DNA from: Nocardia arthritidis
GTDB lineage: Bacteria; Actinomycetota; Actinomycetes; Mycobacteriales; Mycobacteriaceae
Reading direction: 5' to 3'
NCBI RefSeq assembly: GCF_011801145.1
Contig: NZ_CP046172.1
Coordinates: 1,364,001-1,428,000, forward strand
Length of the DNA: 64,000 bases
The notes below the pieces were generated by a model that searched no databases, was not told the origin of the DNA, and saw only the letters and a program-made list of their open reading frames with translations. This document shows positions 48,166-56,249 of the stretch, in pieces (position 1 is the first letter of the stretch; each line of letters begins with the position of its first letter). Made by a program: the position numbers and the translations under genes.

Positions 48166-48471
48166 GTGACCGACGTCGAAAAGGGTGCGCCTGTCTGGCG
48201 GCAGTTCCTGCGGTGCCATCTGCCGATGCTGGTGGTGACGGTGGTCATCGTATTGGCGGTGATCCTGGTCGCCTCGGATCGGTGGCGCCGCGGCGCGCTG
48301 TTCTTCGGGGGCGCGACGCTGCTCGCCGCCGCATTCCGGCTCTGCCTGCCCACCGACCGGGTCGGTTTGCTGGCGGTGCGCAGCAAACCGTTCGATGTCG
48401 GCGCGCTGACCCTGCTGGGCACCGCGATAGTGCTGATCGCCTACACCGTCAACCCGCTCGGCGTGGCCTGA
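48166..48471 (+). CDS. DUF3017 membrane protein
   Basis: A 101-residue membrane protein with three hydrophobic segments: LPMLVVTVVIVLAVILVASD, then GALFFGGATLLAAAFRLCLP and VGALTLLGTAIVLIAYTVNP. The charged motif RLCLPTDRVGLLAVRSKPFD between helices 2 and 3 is the family signature as I know it. GTG 48166 is chosen because it gives a short polar N terminus before helix 1. The function is unknown. folD, which neighbours the M. tuberculosis homologue, is not here. Confidence 0.82.
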   Translation: MTDVEKGAPVWRQFLRCHLPMLVVTVVIVLAVILVASDRWRRGALFFGGATLLAAAFRLCLPTDRVGLLAVRSKPFDVGALTLLGTAIVLIAYTVNPLGVA

Positions 48472-48493
48472 AAACCCAAGGTCCGCAGGCGAT

Positions 48494-48961
48494 TCAGGCA
48501 CCATAGCGCTCGGTGAACACAGTGCGTGCCAGTGGGCGGCGCCCGGGATGCGGCGGGACGCGGTCGCCGTAGCCGACGGTAACCAGTACCGCGATCGCCA
48601 GGTCGGCCTGGTCACCGATGCCGATGGCCCGTTTGACCAGGTCCGGATTCCAGCCGTTCATCGGCGCCGAGGCCAGTCCGAGTCCGGTGGCCGCGAGCAT
48701 GCTGTAGGTGGCCGCGATCATGGCGTTTTTCACCGCGTTCTCCCGGAGCAGGCCGCGTTCGCGCAGCGCGTGGAATTCCGCCCGCGATTCGAACAGCGCG
48801 GTGAATTCGGCGTTCCATGCGCCGTTGCGCCCGGCCAGCTCCGCGATATCGGAGTTGCTCGCCTGCCATGCCGCCAGATCGGCGACGAAGACCAGCACCA
48901 CCGGCGCCTCCAGCGGCTGGGATTGTCCGAAAGCGGCCTCCGACAGCGCCTTTCGGGCCAA
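48494..48961 (-). pseudogene. Nitroreductase-family remnant, N-terminally truncated
   Basis: The minus strand encodes 155 residues that match the middle and C-terminal part of a nitroreductase: ALSEAAFGQSQPLEAPVVLV, then ENAVKNAMIAATYSMLAATG and a closing VGYGDRVPPHPGRRPLARTV. The first 50-60 residues of the family, which include the FMN-binding RRS motif, are missing. The only in-frame start is a TTG without a good ribosome-binding site. The frame ends where the HxlR domain begins on the other strand. A truncated or dead enzyme is likely. Confidence 0.65.
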
Positions 48962-49290
48962 AATGCCCCACTCGCCAGATTCTCGACCACGTCGCGGGCA
49001 AATGGACGGTGCTGATCGTCGACGCGCTCGCCGAGGGCGTCATGCGCTATACCGATCTGCATCGCCGCATCGACGGCGTATCGCAGAAGATGCTCACGCA
49101 GACGCTGCGTCAGTTGGAGGTGGACGGATTCGTAACGCGCACAGTGCATCCCACCGTACCGCCGCGGGTCGAATACGCCCTCACCGAGCTCGGCCACGGT
49201 CTGCGCGTCCCCATCGCGGCCCTTCGCGAGTGGATAGAGACGAATATCAACGAGATCGAGGCGGCTCGCCGCGCGGCGGCGGAGTCCTAG
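48868..49290 (+). CDS. HxlR family regulator with abnormal N terminus
   Basis: The HxlR winged-helix domain runs from about 48965: KCPTRQILDHVAGKWTVLIV, then YTDLHRRIDGVSQKMLTQTL and the wing VHPTVPPRVEYALTELG. The characteristic N-terminal cysteine is present. However, there is no ATG, GTG or TTG within 90 bases upstream in frame; the nearest, ATG 48868, lies in the antisense of the nitroreductase. The real N terminus appears lost together with the promoter. It may be translated with a spurious extension or not at all. Confidence 0.6.
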   Translation: MPPDRRRRPAPPAPPAAGIVRKRPPTAPFGPKCPTRQILDHVAGKWTVLIVDALAEGVMRYTDLHRRIDGVSQKMLTQTLRQLEVDGFVTRTVHPTVPPRVEYALTELGHGLRVPIAALREWIETNINEIEAARRAAAES

Positions 49291-49312
49291 AACTATTGCC
49301 GCGCAACGAGGT

Positions 49313-50260
49313 TCAGCTCACCGCGGATACCGCGCGCGATCCGTGCGTTCCGTACAGCTGCCGCGCCTGCGCGGGTGTGATGGTCTCCTGACGCGTCGGC
49401 GGTTCCATCTTCAGGTGCTGTTCCAGGATCTGCCCAGCCATCGGCGCGATGTAGGGCGCCGACTTGATCAACCCGAACGAGTTGAACCGGCTGGACAGCC
49501 ACACGATGATCCGCGCCGGAATCCGTACCGCGAGATCGACGATGCCGGGCCGGTCGAAGTGGCCCAGCTTGCGCATCCATTTCGGCAGTGTGGCAACGGA
49601 AGCCAGCGAGAGCAGCCTGCTGCCGAGCGCGTAGCTCAGCCCGGCGCCGTTGCGCGGCGACGTCCACAGCAGATGGTGCATGCCCTCCTCGGCGCGCTCC
49701 GAACTGCAAAGGCGCGGACGGACTTTCGCGAAATACTCGCGAACCTCGTCCCGGGAGCGGGGCACATCCTCCGGCTTGCACGTCTGCAATTCGGCGGCGA
49801 TCGCGCATTCGGCCCAGTAGCGGCTCTCCTCTTCGGGGCTCAGCGGCCCGGGGCCGAACACCTCGTATGCCTTGAGCACCGAATGCCAGCCGGTGATGTG
49901 GATCCACAGCTGGGTTTCCGGGCTGTTGGCGCTGTAGCGCTGGCCGCTGATCGGTTCGATGCCGGTCATCTTGGCGTGCACCCGCATCAGATGTTCGGAG
50001 GCCTGGATCGCGGTGCGGCCGTCGGCGATCGCGACGAGCAGGAAGTAGGCGAAGGTGTTGTCCAGGCGGCTGCGCGGATCTGTGTAGATGCCACGCGAGT
50101 CGGCGACGGCCGCGGTCAGGAACGGATCGAAGTGTTCCAGGACCACCGCGCGCTGGAACCCGATCACCGCGGTGGGCGCGGTCCATATCTTCCAGCTCGG
50201 CGAGTCCGGGCCGAAGAATCCGTAGTCGTCCCGGCGGAGGGTGGTCGGATCGAAGCTCAT
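49313..50260 (-). CDS. MpaB-type oxygenase family protein (DUF2236)
   Basis: A 315-residue protein of the DUF2236/latex-clearing-oxygenase-like family, often b-type-heme oxygenases. Key blocks are DSPSWKIWTAPTAVIGFQRA, VHAKMTGIEPISGQRYSANS, WIHITGWHSVLKAYEVFGPG with the conserved histidines, and RYWAECAIAAELQTC. There is no signal peptide. AAGGAG precedes the ATG. It is divergent from the TetR gene at 50402, with operator-like repeats between, so it is probably the TetR target. The substrate is unknown. Confidence 0.82.
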   Translation of the reverse strand: MSFDPTTLRRDDYGFFGPDSPSWKIWTAPTAVIGFQRAVVLEHFDPFLTAAVADSRGIYTDPRSRLDNTFAYFLLVAIADGRTAIQASEHLMRVHAKMTGIEPISGQRYSANSPETQLWIHITGWHSVLKAYEVFGPGPLSPEEESRYWAECAIAAELQTCKPEDVPRSRDEVREYFAKVRPRLCSSERAEEGMHHLLWTSPRNGAGLSYALGSRLLSLASVATLPKWMRKLGHFDRPGIVDLAVRIPARIIVWLSSRFNSFGLIKSAPYIAPMAGQILEQHLKMEPPTRQETITPAQARQLYGTHGSRAVSAVS

Positions 50261-50298
50261 CTACCTGCTCCTTTGCAGCGGTCGCCGAACGAAACAGC

Positions 50299-50349
50299 GA
50301 ATACAACGCAACCGTAGCAATTACCCGTAATGAATACAACGGTCGCGTA
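50299..50349. promoter_or_regulatory. Operator array between DUF2236 and TetR genes
   Basis: Two direct repeats of GAATACAACG-N4-CGTA at 50299-50316 and 50332-50349 flank a perfect small palindrome ATTAC-CC-GTAAT at 50320-50331. This is a plausible TetR-binding region in a 141-base divergent promoter. Confidence 0.6.
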
Positions 50350-50401
50350 GGATTTGTTATCGGGAACCCGGCTGACAGGATGGGCGATGGGAGGTGAATC
50401 G

Positions 50402-51058
50402 GTGGTGACCACATCACGCGCGGCGGACCGGCCGCGACGGCGCTACGCGCCACGCCTGCCACCCGAACAGCGTCGCGCCCAACTCCTCGACGCCGCCTTC
50501 GAAGTCCTCGGCCGGATGGAATTGCACGAGCTGAGCATGGAAGCGGTCGCACAGCAGGCGGGCGTCGGAAAACCGGTGCTGTACACCGTCTTCAAGACCC
50601 GCGCGGAATTGGTTGCGGCCCTGCTGGAACGGGAGCGCGAACGCGGCCTCGAGCAGGTCGCCGAAACCCTGCCGACGAACCTGATGGGCGCCGACCCGAT
50701 CATCGCCGCCTCCGCCACCGTCGAGGCGTTCGTCGGTGTGGCACTGGAGAATCCGACCCGCTGGCGGCTCATCCTCGCCGGTCCCGGCAGCGCGCCCGCC
50801 GAATTCCGCGAGGCCATCCGCAGCTCCCGCGCCGGCATCTTCGACCAGGCCGAAGCGCTGGTCCGCATGGGTTTCGCCGTCGACCCCCGCTGGGCCGCAA
50901 TGGATTCCGAACTGGTCACCGACTCGCTGCTCACCGTCGCCGAAATGCTGGGCCGCATGGCCGTCAGCGATCCCGAAACCTATCCGCGAGAACGGCTGGA
51001 GGCCTTCGTCCAGTCCATCGTCGGCCTGTTGGCGGGCCAAATCCAGCCCGGCTCTTGA
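50402..51058 (+). CDS. TetR family regulator
   Basis: A 218-residue repressor. The N-terminal HTH is about 25-70: LPPEQRRAQLLDAAFEVLGR, then LSMEAVAQQAGVGKPVLYTV and FKTRAELVAALLE. The C-terminal ligand domain includes VEAFVGVALENPTRWRLILA, resembling TetR_C proteins near oxygenases. GTG 50402 has GGGAGG about 7 bases upstream; other in-frame starts (50387, 50405) are possible. It is divergent from the MpaB-type gene. The ligand is unknown. Confidence 0.88.
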   Translation: MVTTSRAADRPRRRYAPRLPPEQRRAQLLDAAFEVLGRMELHELSMEAVAQQAGVGKPVLYTVFKTRAELVAALLERERERGLEQVAETLPTNLMGADPIIAASATVEAFVGVALENPTRWRLILAGPGSAPAEFREAIRSSRAGIFDQAEALVRMGFAVDPRWAAMDSELVTDSLLTVAEMLGRMAVSDPETYPRERLEAFVQSIVGLLAGQIQPGS

Positions 51059-51076
51059 GCTTCGGCAGGCCGCCGC

Positions 51077-52240
51077 TCAGCCGTTTCGGCCACCCCGATG
51101 CAACCGCGCCAAACGCATTGTCTCCGTGAGGAGTTTCGAGACAGCCGCCGCCTCGGTGAGGAATCCGTCGTGCCCGTCGCGGGAGTGGACCACCTCGAGC
51201 CCTTCGCAACCCGGTAGTAGATCGGCCAGTTCCTGCTGGGTGTGCAGCGGGTACAGGCGGTCGGAGTCGACGCCGCCGACGACACACGGGACGGGGGTGG
51301 CCGCGAGCGCCGCGGCGATACCGCCGCGGCCGCGCCCGACGTCGTGCCGGTTCATCGCCTCGGTGAGCAGTACGTAGGTGGCGGGATCGAAACGGTTGCA
51401 AAGCTTTTCGGCCTGGTGCTCCAGATAGCTCTGCACCGCGTAGCGGCCGCCGTTCCACGGATCCTCCGCGCCCTGCGCCCGGTTCTCGAAGCGATGATCG
51501 AGTTCGGCCTCGGTGCGGTAGGTGAGGTGCGCGATGCGGCGGGCCAGACCCATGCCGGTCATCGGGGCGCGATCGGTGTCGTGGTAGTCGCCGCCCTGCC
51601 AGTCCGGATCGGCCTTGATCGCCGCGATTTGCGTTGTCTGGGTACCGATTTGGTCGGCGGTGGCGCGGGCTCCGACGGCGAGCACCAGCGCCGCGCCGAC
51701 GCGCGACGGCGCGCCGGTCATCCACTCCAGCACCCGCATGCCGCCCATCGAACCGCCGACGACGGCGGCCAGCCCGGAGATGCCGAGCAGATCGAACAAC
51801 TGCGCCTCGGCGGTCACCTGGTCGCGGATGGAGATCTCGGGAAACCTTGCGCCCCAAGGCCTTCCGTCCGGCGCCAGGGAGGAGGGCCCGGTGCTGCCCT
51901 TACAGCCGCCGAGCACGTTGGTCGCGATGACGCACCATTCGTCGGTGTCCAGCGGCGCGCCCGGACCGACCATGCCATCCCACCAACCCGGCAGCGGGTG
52001 GATATCGTCCGGCGAGCCGACGACGTGCGAGTCGCCGGTGAGCGCGTGCTCGACCAGTACCACGTTGTCCAGTGCCGCCGAGAGCGTGCCCCAGCGCTGC
52101 ACGGCCAGATGGACATCCGGCAGCACCACACCGCTCTCCAGGCGTACGTCGCCGATCGGAATGATGCCGAGCTCCCCGTTCGGGGGCGGCAGCGCCACCC
52201 CCGAAACGCGCAACGCACTCGGTTCGATCTCCACGGTCAC
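51077..52240 (-). CDS. metX: Homoserine O-acetyltransferase
   Basis: A 387-residue alpha/beta-hydrolase-fold transferase that acetylates homoserine for methionine synthesis. The nucleophile is in [14 protein letters not shown] near 167, the acid in [10 protein letters not shown] near 330, and the base His in SRDGHDGFL near 360. [15 protein letters not shown] and [12 protein letters not shown] are diagnostic. Its GTG overlaps the metY stop as GTGA, so metY-metX are one coupled operon controlled by the riboswitch and leader upstream of metY. Confidence 0.95.
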   Translation of the reverse strand: MTVEIEPSALRVSGVALPPPNGELGIIPIGDVRLESGVVLPDVHLAVQRWGTLSAALDNVVLVEHALTGDSHVVGSPDDIHPLPGWWDGMVGPGAPLDTDEWCVIATNVLGGCKGSTGPSSLAPDGRPWGARFPEISIRDQVTAEAQLFDLLGISGLAAVVGGSMGGMRVLEWMTGAPSRVGAALVLAVGARATADQIGTQTTQIAAIKADPDWQGGDYHDTDRAPMTGMGLARRIAHLTYRTEAELDHRFENRAQGAEDPWNGGRYAVQSYLEHQAEKLCNRFDPATYVLLTEAMNRHDVGRGRGGIAAALAATPVPCVVGGVDSDRLYPLHTQQELADLLPGCEGLEVVHSRDGHDGFLTEAAAVSKLLTETMRLARLHRGGRNG

Positions 52241-53550
52241 GTCGTCGCCGCCGTGAAACCGGCGCGCAGGTCGGCGAGTATGTCGTCGATGCCTTCGATA
52301 CCCACCGCCAGGCGCACGAGGCCCGGTGTGACGCCCGCGGCGAGCTGCTGCTCCGGCGTCAACTGCGAGTGCGTGGTCGACGCGGGATGAATGACCAAAG
52401 ATCGCACATCACCGATATTAGCCACGTGCGAATGCAGCACGAGCGCCTCGACGAAGCGCTTACCTGCGTCTACGCCACCTTTTAGCTCGAATGCGACGAT
52501 CGCCCCCACACCTTTAGGGGCAATCTTCCGGCCGATTTCATACCACGGTGAGCTCGGCAGCCCCGCGTAGAAGACCCGCTCGACCGCCGGGTGGGTCGAG
52601 AGGAATTCGGCGACCGCCTTCGCGTTCGCGACATGCCGTTCGACCCGCAGGCTCAATGTCTCGAGGCCCTGGCTGATCAGGAATGCGTTGAACGGCGACA
52701 CCGCGGCACCGAGATCGCGCAGCAGCTGCACCCGGGCCTTGAGCGCGAAGGCGGGCGCGCCGAGATCGGCGAAGACCACGCCGTGGTAGCTCGGGTCGGG
52801 GGTGGTGAAGCCGGGGTAGCGGGGCGCGCCGTCGGCGTCGCGGACCGTCCAGTCGAAGGTGCCGCCGTCGACGATCACGCCGGCGATGGCGGCGCCGTGC
52901 CCGCCCAGGTATTTGGTCGCCGAGTGCACGACGATGTCGGCGCCGTGCGCCAGCGGCTGGATCAGGTACGGGGTCGCGACCGTGTTGTCGACGATCAGCG
53001 GCAGCCCCGCGGCGTGCGCGACCTGCGCGATGCCGGGGATGTCGAGCACCGAACTGCTCGGGTTGGCGATCGTTTCGCCGTAGAGCGCCTTGGTGTTCGG
53101 CCGGACCGCCGCCTGCCACTGGGCCAGGTCGTCGGGGTCGTCGACGAACGAGACCTCGATGCCGAGCTTGGGCAGCGAGTAGTGGAAGAGGTTGTAGGTG
53201 CCGCCGTAGAGGTGCGGGCTGGACACGATGTGATCGCCCGCCCCGGCCAGGTTCAGGATCGCGTAGGTCTCCGCGGCCTGTCCGGACGCCAGCAGCAGCG
53301 CGGCGACGCCGCCCTCCAGCGCCGCGATGCGCTGCTCGACCGCGTCCTGAGTGGGATTCATGATGCGGGTGTAGATATTGCCCGGCTCGCTCAGCCCGAA
53401 CAGCGCGGCCGCGTGATCGGTGTCGCGGAAGACGTACGAGGTGGTCTGGTAGATCGGCAGGGCGCGGGCGCCGGTGGTGTCCTCGGGGGACTGGCCCGCG
53501 TGGATCTGCTTGGTTTCGAACGACCAGGCGGTGGGGTCGATGACGGTCAT
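52237..53550 (-). CDS. metY: O-acetylhomoserine sulfhydrylase
   Basis: A 437-residue PLP enzyme of the Cys/Met metabolism family (MetC/MetY/MetZ). It uses O-acetylhomoserine from MetX with sulfide to make homocysteine. The N-terminal half has [10 protein letters not shown] and [12 protein letters not shown]. The PLP lysine is in [13 protein letters not shown] near 220, and [14 protein letters not shown] and [14 protein letters not shown] bind the cofactor. The ATG has GGAG 5 bases upstream and lies two bases after the stop of a 20-codon leader peptide. Length (about 430-440) fits O-acetylhomoserine sulfhydrylases rather than shorter cystathionine enzymes. Confidence 0.93.
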   Translation of the reverse strand: MTVIDPTAWSFETKQIHAGQSPEDTTGARALPIYQTTSYVFRDTDHAAALFGLSEPGNIYTRIMNPTQDAVEQRIAALEGGVAALLLASGQAAETYAILNLAGAGDHIVSSPHLYGGTYNLFHYSLPKLGIEVSFVDDPDDLAQWQAAVRPNTKALYGETIANPSSSVLDIPGIAQVAHAAGLPLIVDNTVATPYLIQPLAHGADIVVHSATKYLGGHGAAIAGVIVDGGTFDWTVRDADGAPRYPGFTTPDPSYHGVVFADLGAPAFALKARVQLLRDLGAAVSPFNAFLISQGLETLSLRVERHVANAKAVAEFLSTHPAVERVFYAGLPSSPWYEIGRKIAPKGVGAIVAFELKGGVDAGKRFVEALVLHSHVANIGDVRSLVIHPASTTHSQLTPEQQLAAGVTPGLVRLAVGIEGIDDILADLRAGFTAATT

Positions 53551-53552
53551 GA

Positions 53553-53615
53553 CTACTCCGAAGATGTTGTGCCAGGGGGTCTTTGGGGGATGCGCAGACG
53601 ACAGCGACAACACAT
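53553..53615 (-). CDS. Cysteine-rich leader peptide (uORF) before metY
   Basis: A 20-codon reading frame (MCCRCRLRIPQRPPGTTSSE) has a perfect AGGAGG 8 bases before its ATG. It stops two bases before the metY start. Cys codons at positions 2, 3 and 5 followed by Arg-rich residues resemble the Cys-encoding small uORFs that control sulfur genes in mycobacteria. When cysteine is low, ribosome stalling at the start could alter metY translation or transcription. Its ribosome-binding site directly abuts the end of the SAM-IV riboswitch. Confidence 0.75.
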   Translation of the reverse strand: MCCRCRLRIPQRPPGTTSSE

Positions 53616-53629
53616 AGGGATGACCTCCT

Positions 53630-53742
53630 GACAGCGCGCTTGCTTCCCGACTTTCGGGAGCCCGGTCATCACCCGGAGCACCCCACCGCAGCTGGAGGGT
53701 TGCCGACCAGCGAGCCGGGGCTTGGCGCTGGTACTCATGACC
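53630..53742 (-). ncRNA. SAM-IV riboswitch
   Basis: The minus strand matches the SAM-IV consensus closely. P1 GGTCATGAG at 53742 pairs with GATGACC at about 53664-53670. AAGCCCCGGC, CGGCAACCCTCC and GGTGGGGTG core blocks follow in order. The 3' part has a hairpin (CCCGA/TCGGG) and ends GCAAGCGCG, as in mycobacterial SAM-IV RNAs. It ends one base before the AGGAGG of the leader peptide, so SAM binding probably hides that site. Target genes metY-metX are appropriate. Confidence 0.88.
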
Positions 53743-53794
53743 TGACGCACATGGTAACCGGCGAACGCGCGCCGATCGAAATCGATGGTTTATG

Positions 53795-54307
53795 TCACAG
53801 CGATTCGACCGACCGCGCCCCCGCGCACGTGCGCACGAATTCGTTGTAGGTCTCGGTGAGCCGGTCGCGGGCGGCGCGGGCCGCGACCTGCAGGTCGCCG
53901 TTGAGCACCGCCTCGTTGGACTGTTCCATGGACAGTTGGCCGATGACTTGCCAGGTGTTCAGCACGAGCCGGACGGTGATGCTGTCCGGCGTGGTGCCGA
54001 GCCGCTCGGCGAGCGCGGTGGCCAGCATGACGTTCTTCGTGTCGGACATCTCGCGCTGCCGCGCGGCGACCGACGGTGCGTCGCGGATGATTCGCTGCAG
54101 CTGCTGGAACTGCTCGAACGGAACAGGGCCGCCGCCGGCCGCCGCGGCGTCGACCACCTGTAGGAACGCCTCGCACAGCGATTCCAGTTCGTTGCCGCGG
54201 ACCGGCAGGCCGCGCAGGGCCTCGGCCACCTCGGTGCCGAAATCGAGGACGGTGGCGAGCACGATGTCCTCTTTGCTATACCTGCCGTAGTTGTCGTTGT
54301 GCGCCAA
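53795..54307 (-). pseudogene. TetR-family remnant lacking its HTH
   Basis: The minus strand encodes 170 residues that read like the C-terminal part of a TetR regulator, starting at the end of the DNA-binding domain: NYGRYSKEDIVLATVLDFGT, then a helical ligand domain with RLVLNTWQVIGQLSMEQSNE. The first ~45 residues with the helix-turn-helix are missing. The break coincides with the left flank of the tnpB unit. The only start is a TTG at the junction. It should not bind DNA. It was probably divergent from the equally truncated MFS gene on the other side. Confidence 0.7.
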
Positions 54308-55606
54308 CGATATTGGCTGTGTCTACTGACGAAACGGATTTCTTGTCGGACCTCTGTGTGATGATTGCGATGTGCTGCGGTACAACTTCCGCCTCTATCC
54401 AACCTCGGGCCAGCAAGCTGCTTTGGCGCGAGCGTTCGGTTGCGCGCGAGTTGTATTCAACGATGCATTGACTGCCCGGAAGCATGCCTATGAAGCCGGG
54501 CGGCACATGACCGACAAGGAGTTGTCGAAGGCGCTAACCCTCGCGAAGAAGAGGCCGGATCGAGCATGGCTGAACGATGTGTCGAGCGTTGTGCTTCAAC
54601 AGGCGTTGGCGGATCTGAACGCGGCGTACCGCAACTTCTTTGCTTCCCTCGCAGGGAAACGTAAGGGCACATGTGTCTCTGCCCCTCGATACCGATCGCG
54701 TCGAAACAATCGGCAGTCGATCCGATTCACCCGCAATGCTCGCTTTCTCATCACGGCCGGAGGCAAACTTCGGCTGCCGAAGATCGGGGACGTACGGGTC
54801 GCCTGGTCGAGGCAACTGCCATCGGCTCCATCGTCCGTCACGGTAGTCAAAGACGCATCGGGTCGGTACTTCGCCTCTTTCGTAGTAGAAATGGTGACAA
54901 CCCCGTTGCCGACTTCGAGCTCAGAAGTTGGTATCGACTTGGGGTTGATACGATTCGCGGTCTTGTCGAACGGAAATGTGATCGACAACCCGCGAACCTT
55001 GCGTAACTGTGAACGCAGAATTAGCCGAGTACAGCGGGCGCTGGCCCGTAAACAGAGGGGCAGCAAAAATCGGGCAAAAGCCCGCGTCAGAATGGCCAAA
55101 CTGCACGCTAAGGTCGCTGATGCGCGCCGAGATTTCGCGCACAAGCAGTCCACGGCGATCATCCGCGAAAACCAAGCGGTATATGTCGAGGATTTGTGTG
55201 TGAAGGGGTTGGCGCGCACTCGTCTGGCCAAGTCGGTGAACGATGCTGGTTGGTCGATCTTCATCCGAATGTTGGAAAGCAAGGCTGCTAGGTTCGGGCG
55301 GCATTTCAGCCGAATCAATCGCTGGTATCCGTCGACTCAACTTTGTTCGACCTGCGGGGCGCGTAATGGAGCAAAGTTGTTGAGTGTTCGATCTTGGATG
55401 TGTACGTGCGGAGCCGCCCACGACCGCGATTTGAATGCTGCTAAGAACATCCTCGCCGCCGGGCAGGCGGAGAGGTTAAACGCCTGTGGAGAGCGGATAA
55501 GCCCGACAGTGATGGCGGCACCGCCCGATGAAGCAGGAACCCGCCGAGAGGGTCGCGTGACCCTGGTAGGAATCTCCGGTCTTCGGGCCGGGGAGGAAGC
55601 CAATAC
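54308..55606 (+). mobile_element. IS200/IS605-type tnpB unit (no tnpA)
   Basis: A single-gene element carrying tnpB with no tnpA. The right end shows the usual IS605-like hairpin (about 55573-55594, UUCG-type loop, then GGGGAGGA) near 55600. The left boundary is inferred from where the TetR homology stops (about 54307). No target duplication is expected for this family. Composition is lower in GC than its neighbours, consistent with transfer. Confidence 0.75.
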
Positions 55607-55616
55607 TTCCAGGTGA
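54372..55616 (+). CDS. tnpB: TnpB RNA-guided nuclease
   Basis: A 414-residue TnpB, the ancestor-type of Cas12. The start YNFRLYPTSGQQAALARAFG is typical. RuvC acidic residues are D189 (GIDLGLIRFAV), E273 (VYVEDLCVKGLART) and D353 (HDRDLNAAKNIL). The zinc finger has C325, C328, C344 and C346. All catalytic residues are intact, so the nuclease may be active with an omega-RNA from its 3' end. The last residues run through the right-end hairpin. GTG 54372 begins the conserved N terminus. No tnpA is present. Confidence 0.93.
   Translation: MLRYNFRLYPTSGQQAALARAFGCARVVFNDALTARKHAYEAGRHMTDKELSKALTLAKKRPDRAWLNDVSSVVLQQALADLNAAYRNFFASLAGKRKGTCVSAPRYRSRRNNRQSIRFTRNARFLITAGGKLRLPKIGDVRVAWSRQLPSAPSSVTVVKDASGRYFASFVVEMVTTPLPTSSSEVGIDLGLIRFAVLSNGNVIDNPRTLRNCERRISRVQRALARKQRGSKNRAKARVRMAKLHAKVADARRDFAHKQSTAIIRENQAVYVEDLCVKGLARTRLAKSVNDAGWSIFIRMLESKAARFGRHFSRINRWYPSTQLCSTCGARNGAKLLSVRSWMCTCGAAHDRDLNAAKNILAAGQAERLNACGERISPTVMAAPPDEAGTRREGRVTLVGISGLRAGEEANTSR
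55480..55606 (+). ncRNA. Predicted omega-RNA scaffold of TnpB
   Basis: By analogy with known IS605 TnpB systems, the guide RNA is made from the 3' end of tnpB through the right end, with the guide in the flanking DNA (about 55607-55626). The hairpin near 55573-55594 and GC-rich stems before it fit a scaffold. The exact ends are inferred, not seen. Confidence 0.45.
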
Positions 55617-55637
55617 CGCTGGGCTGGGCCACGGCAC

Positions 55638-55943
55638 CAGGTCGAGGCGAAGGATTCGGGTGTGGCGAGCGCGCTGCTGAACGCCGGGCAGCAGGTGGGC
55701 GGCGCGGTCGGCACCGCGCTGCTCACCACCATCGCGGTGCAGGCGCAGAAGAGTTACCTGACCGGGCATCAGGGGCTGGACAACCTGTTCGCGCGTGCCG
55801 CGATTCACAGCTACGACGTGGCGTTCTACATCGGCGCCGGATTCTTCGTCGCCGCCATCCCGGTCATCGCGCTGATGATCAGGGACCGGCCGCGGAATCT
55901 GATCGAGGGCGACGCCGAGCAACTGGTCGCGGTCGGGGTCTGA
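55638..55943 (+). pseudogene. C-terminal remnant of an MFS (QacA/EmrB-type) exporter
   Basis: The plus strand encodes about 100 residues matching the end of a 14-helix drug exporter: VEAKDSGVASALLNAGQQVG, then GAVGTALLTTIAVQAQKSYL and a final helix FYIGAGFFVAAIPVIALMIR. Everything N-terminal is missing and the break is at the right flank of the tnpB unit. A GTG at 55662 could start a short peptide, but it would not be a transporter. A perfect hairpin terminator follows at 55955. Confidence 0.8.
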
Positions 55944-56249
55944 GCGCACGGTTTCGCGTGCCGCATCGAAATGTGCGATGCGGCACGCGGATTGCCGCGT
56001 TTACGGGTCCTTGCTGGTCGCGCGGGTGCCGGTCCCGCGTACCAATCGGTAGCCTGGGTGGTGTCCGTCACTCGTGGGGGCACCCGCACACCGAGATCAT
56101 CGGCAGCAGTACGCTTGTCTTGTTTGCACCACGCGTCCCGCGGACAACGCGGGGCATATACGTTGTCTGTTGAACAGCTGGGGTCCGCTCACAAGCGTGT
56201 TCGCCTGGCCGTGCAATGAGGGCACCATCCTAGGAGGACACGAAGATCC
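55944..56249 (+). other. icd: Spacer upstream of icd with terminator
   Basis: The 306-base spacer starts with a terminator hairpin (55955-55989) and should hold the icd promoter, possibly near CATATACG at 56155. No small gene is recognised. Confidence 0.5.
55955..55989 (+). terminator. Hairpin terminator after MFS remnant
   Basis: A perfect 14-bp stem, 55955-55968 with 55976-55989, with a 7-base loop, 12 bases after the stop codon. Confidence 0.8.

Noticed and set aside
54596..55318. 240-codon frame antisense to tnpB
   Set aside because: It has no domain and opposes an intact tnpB; no TnpA-type transposase is present on either strand.
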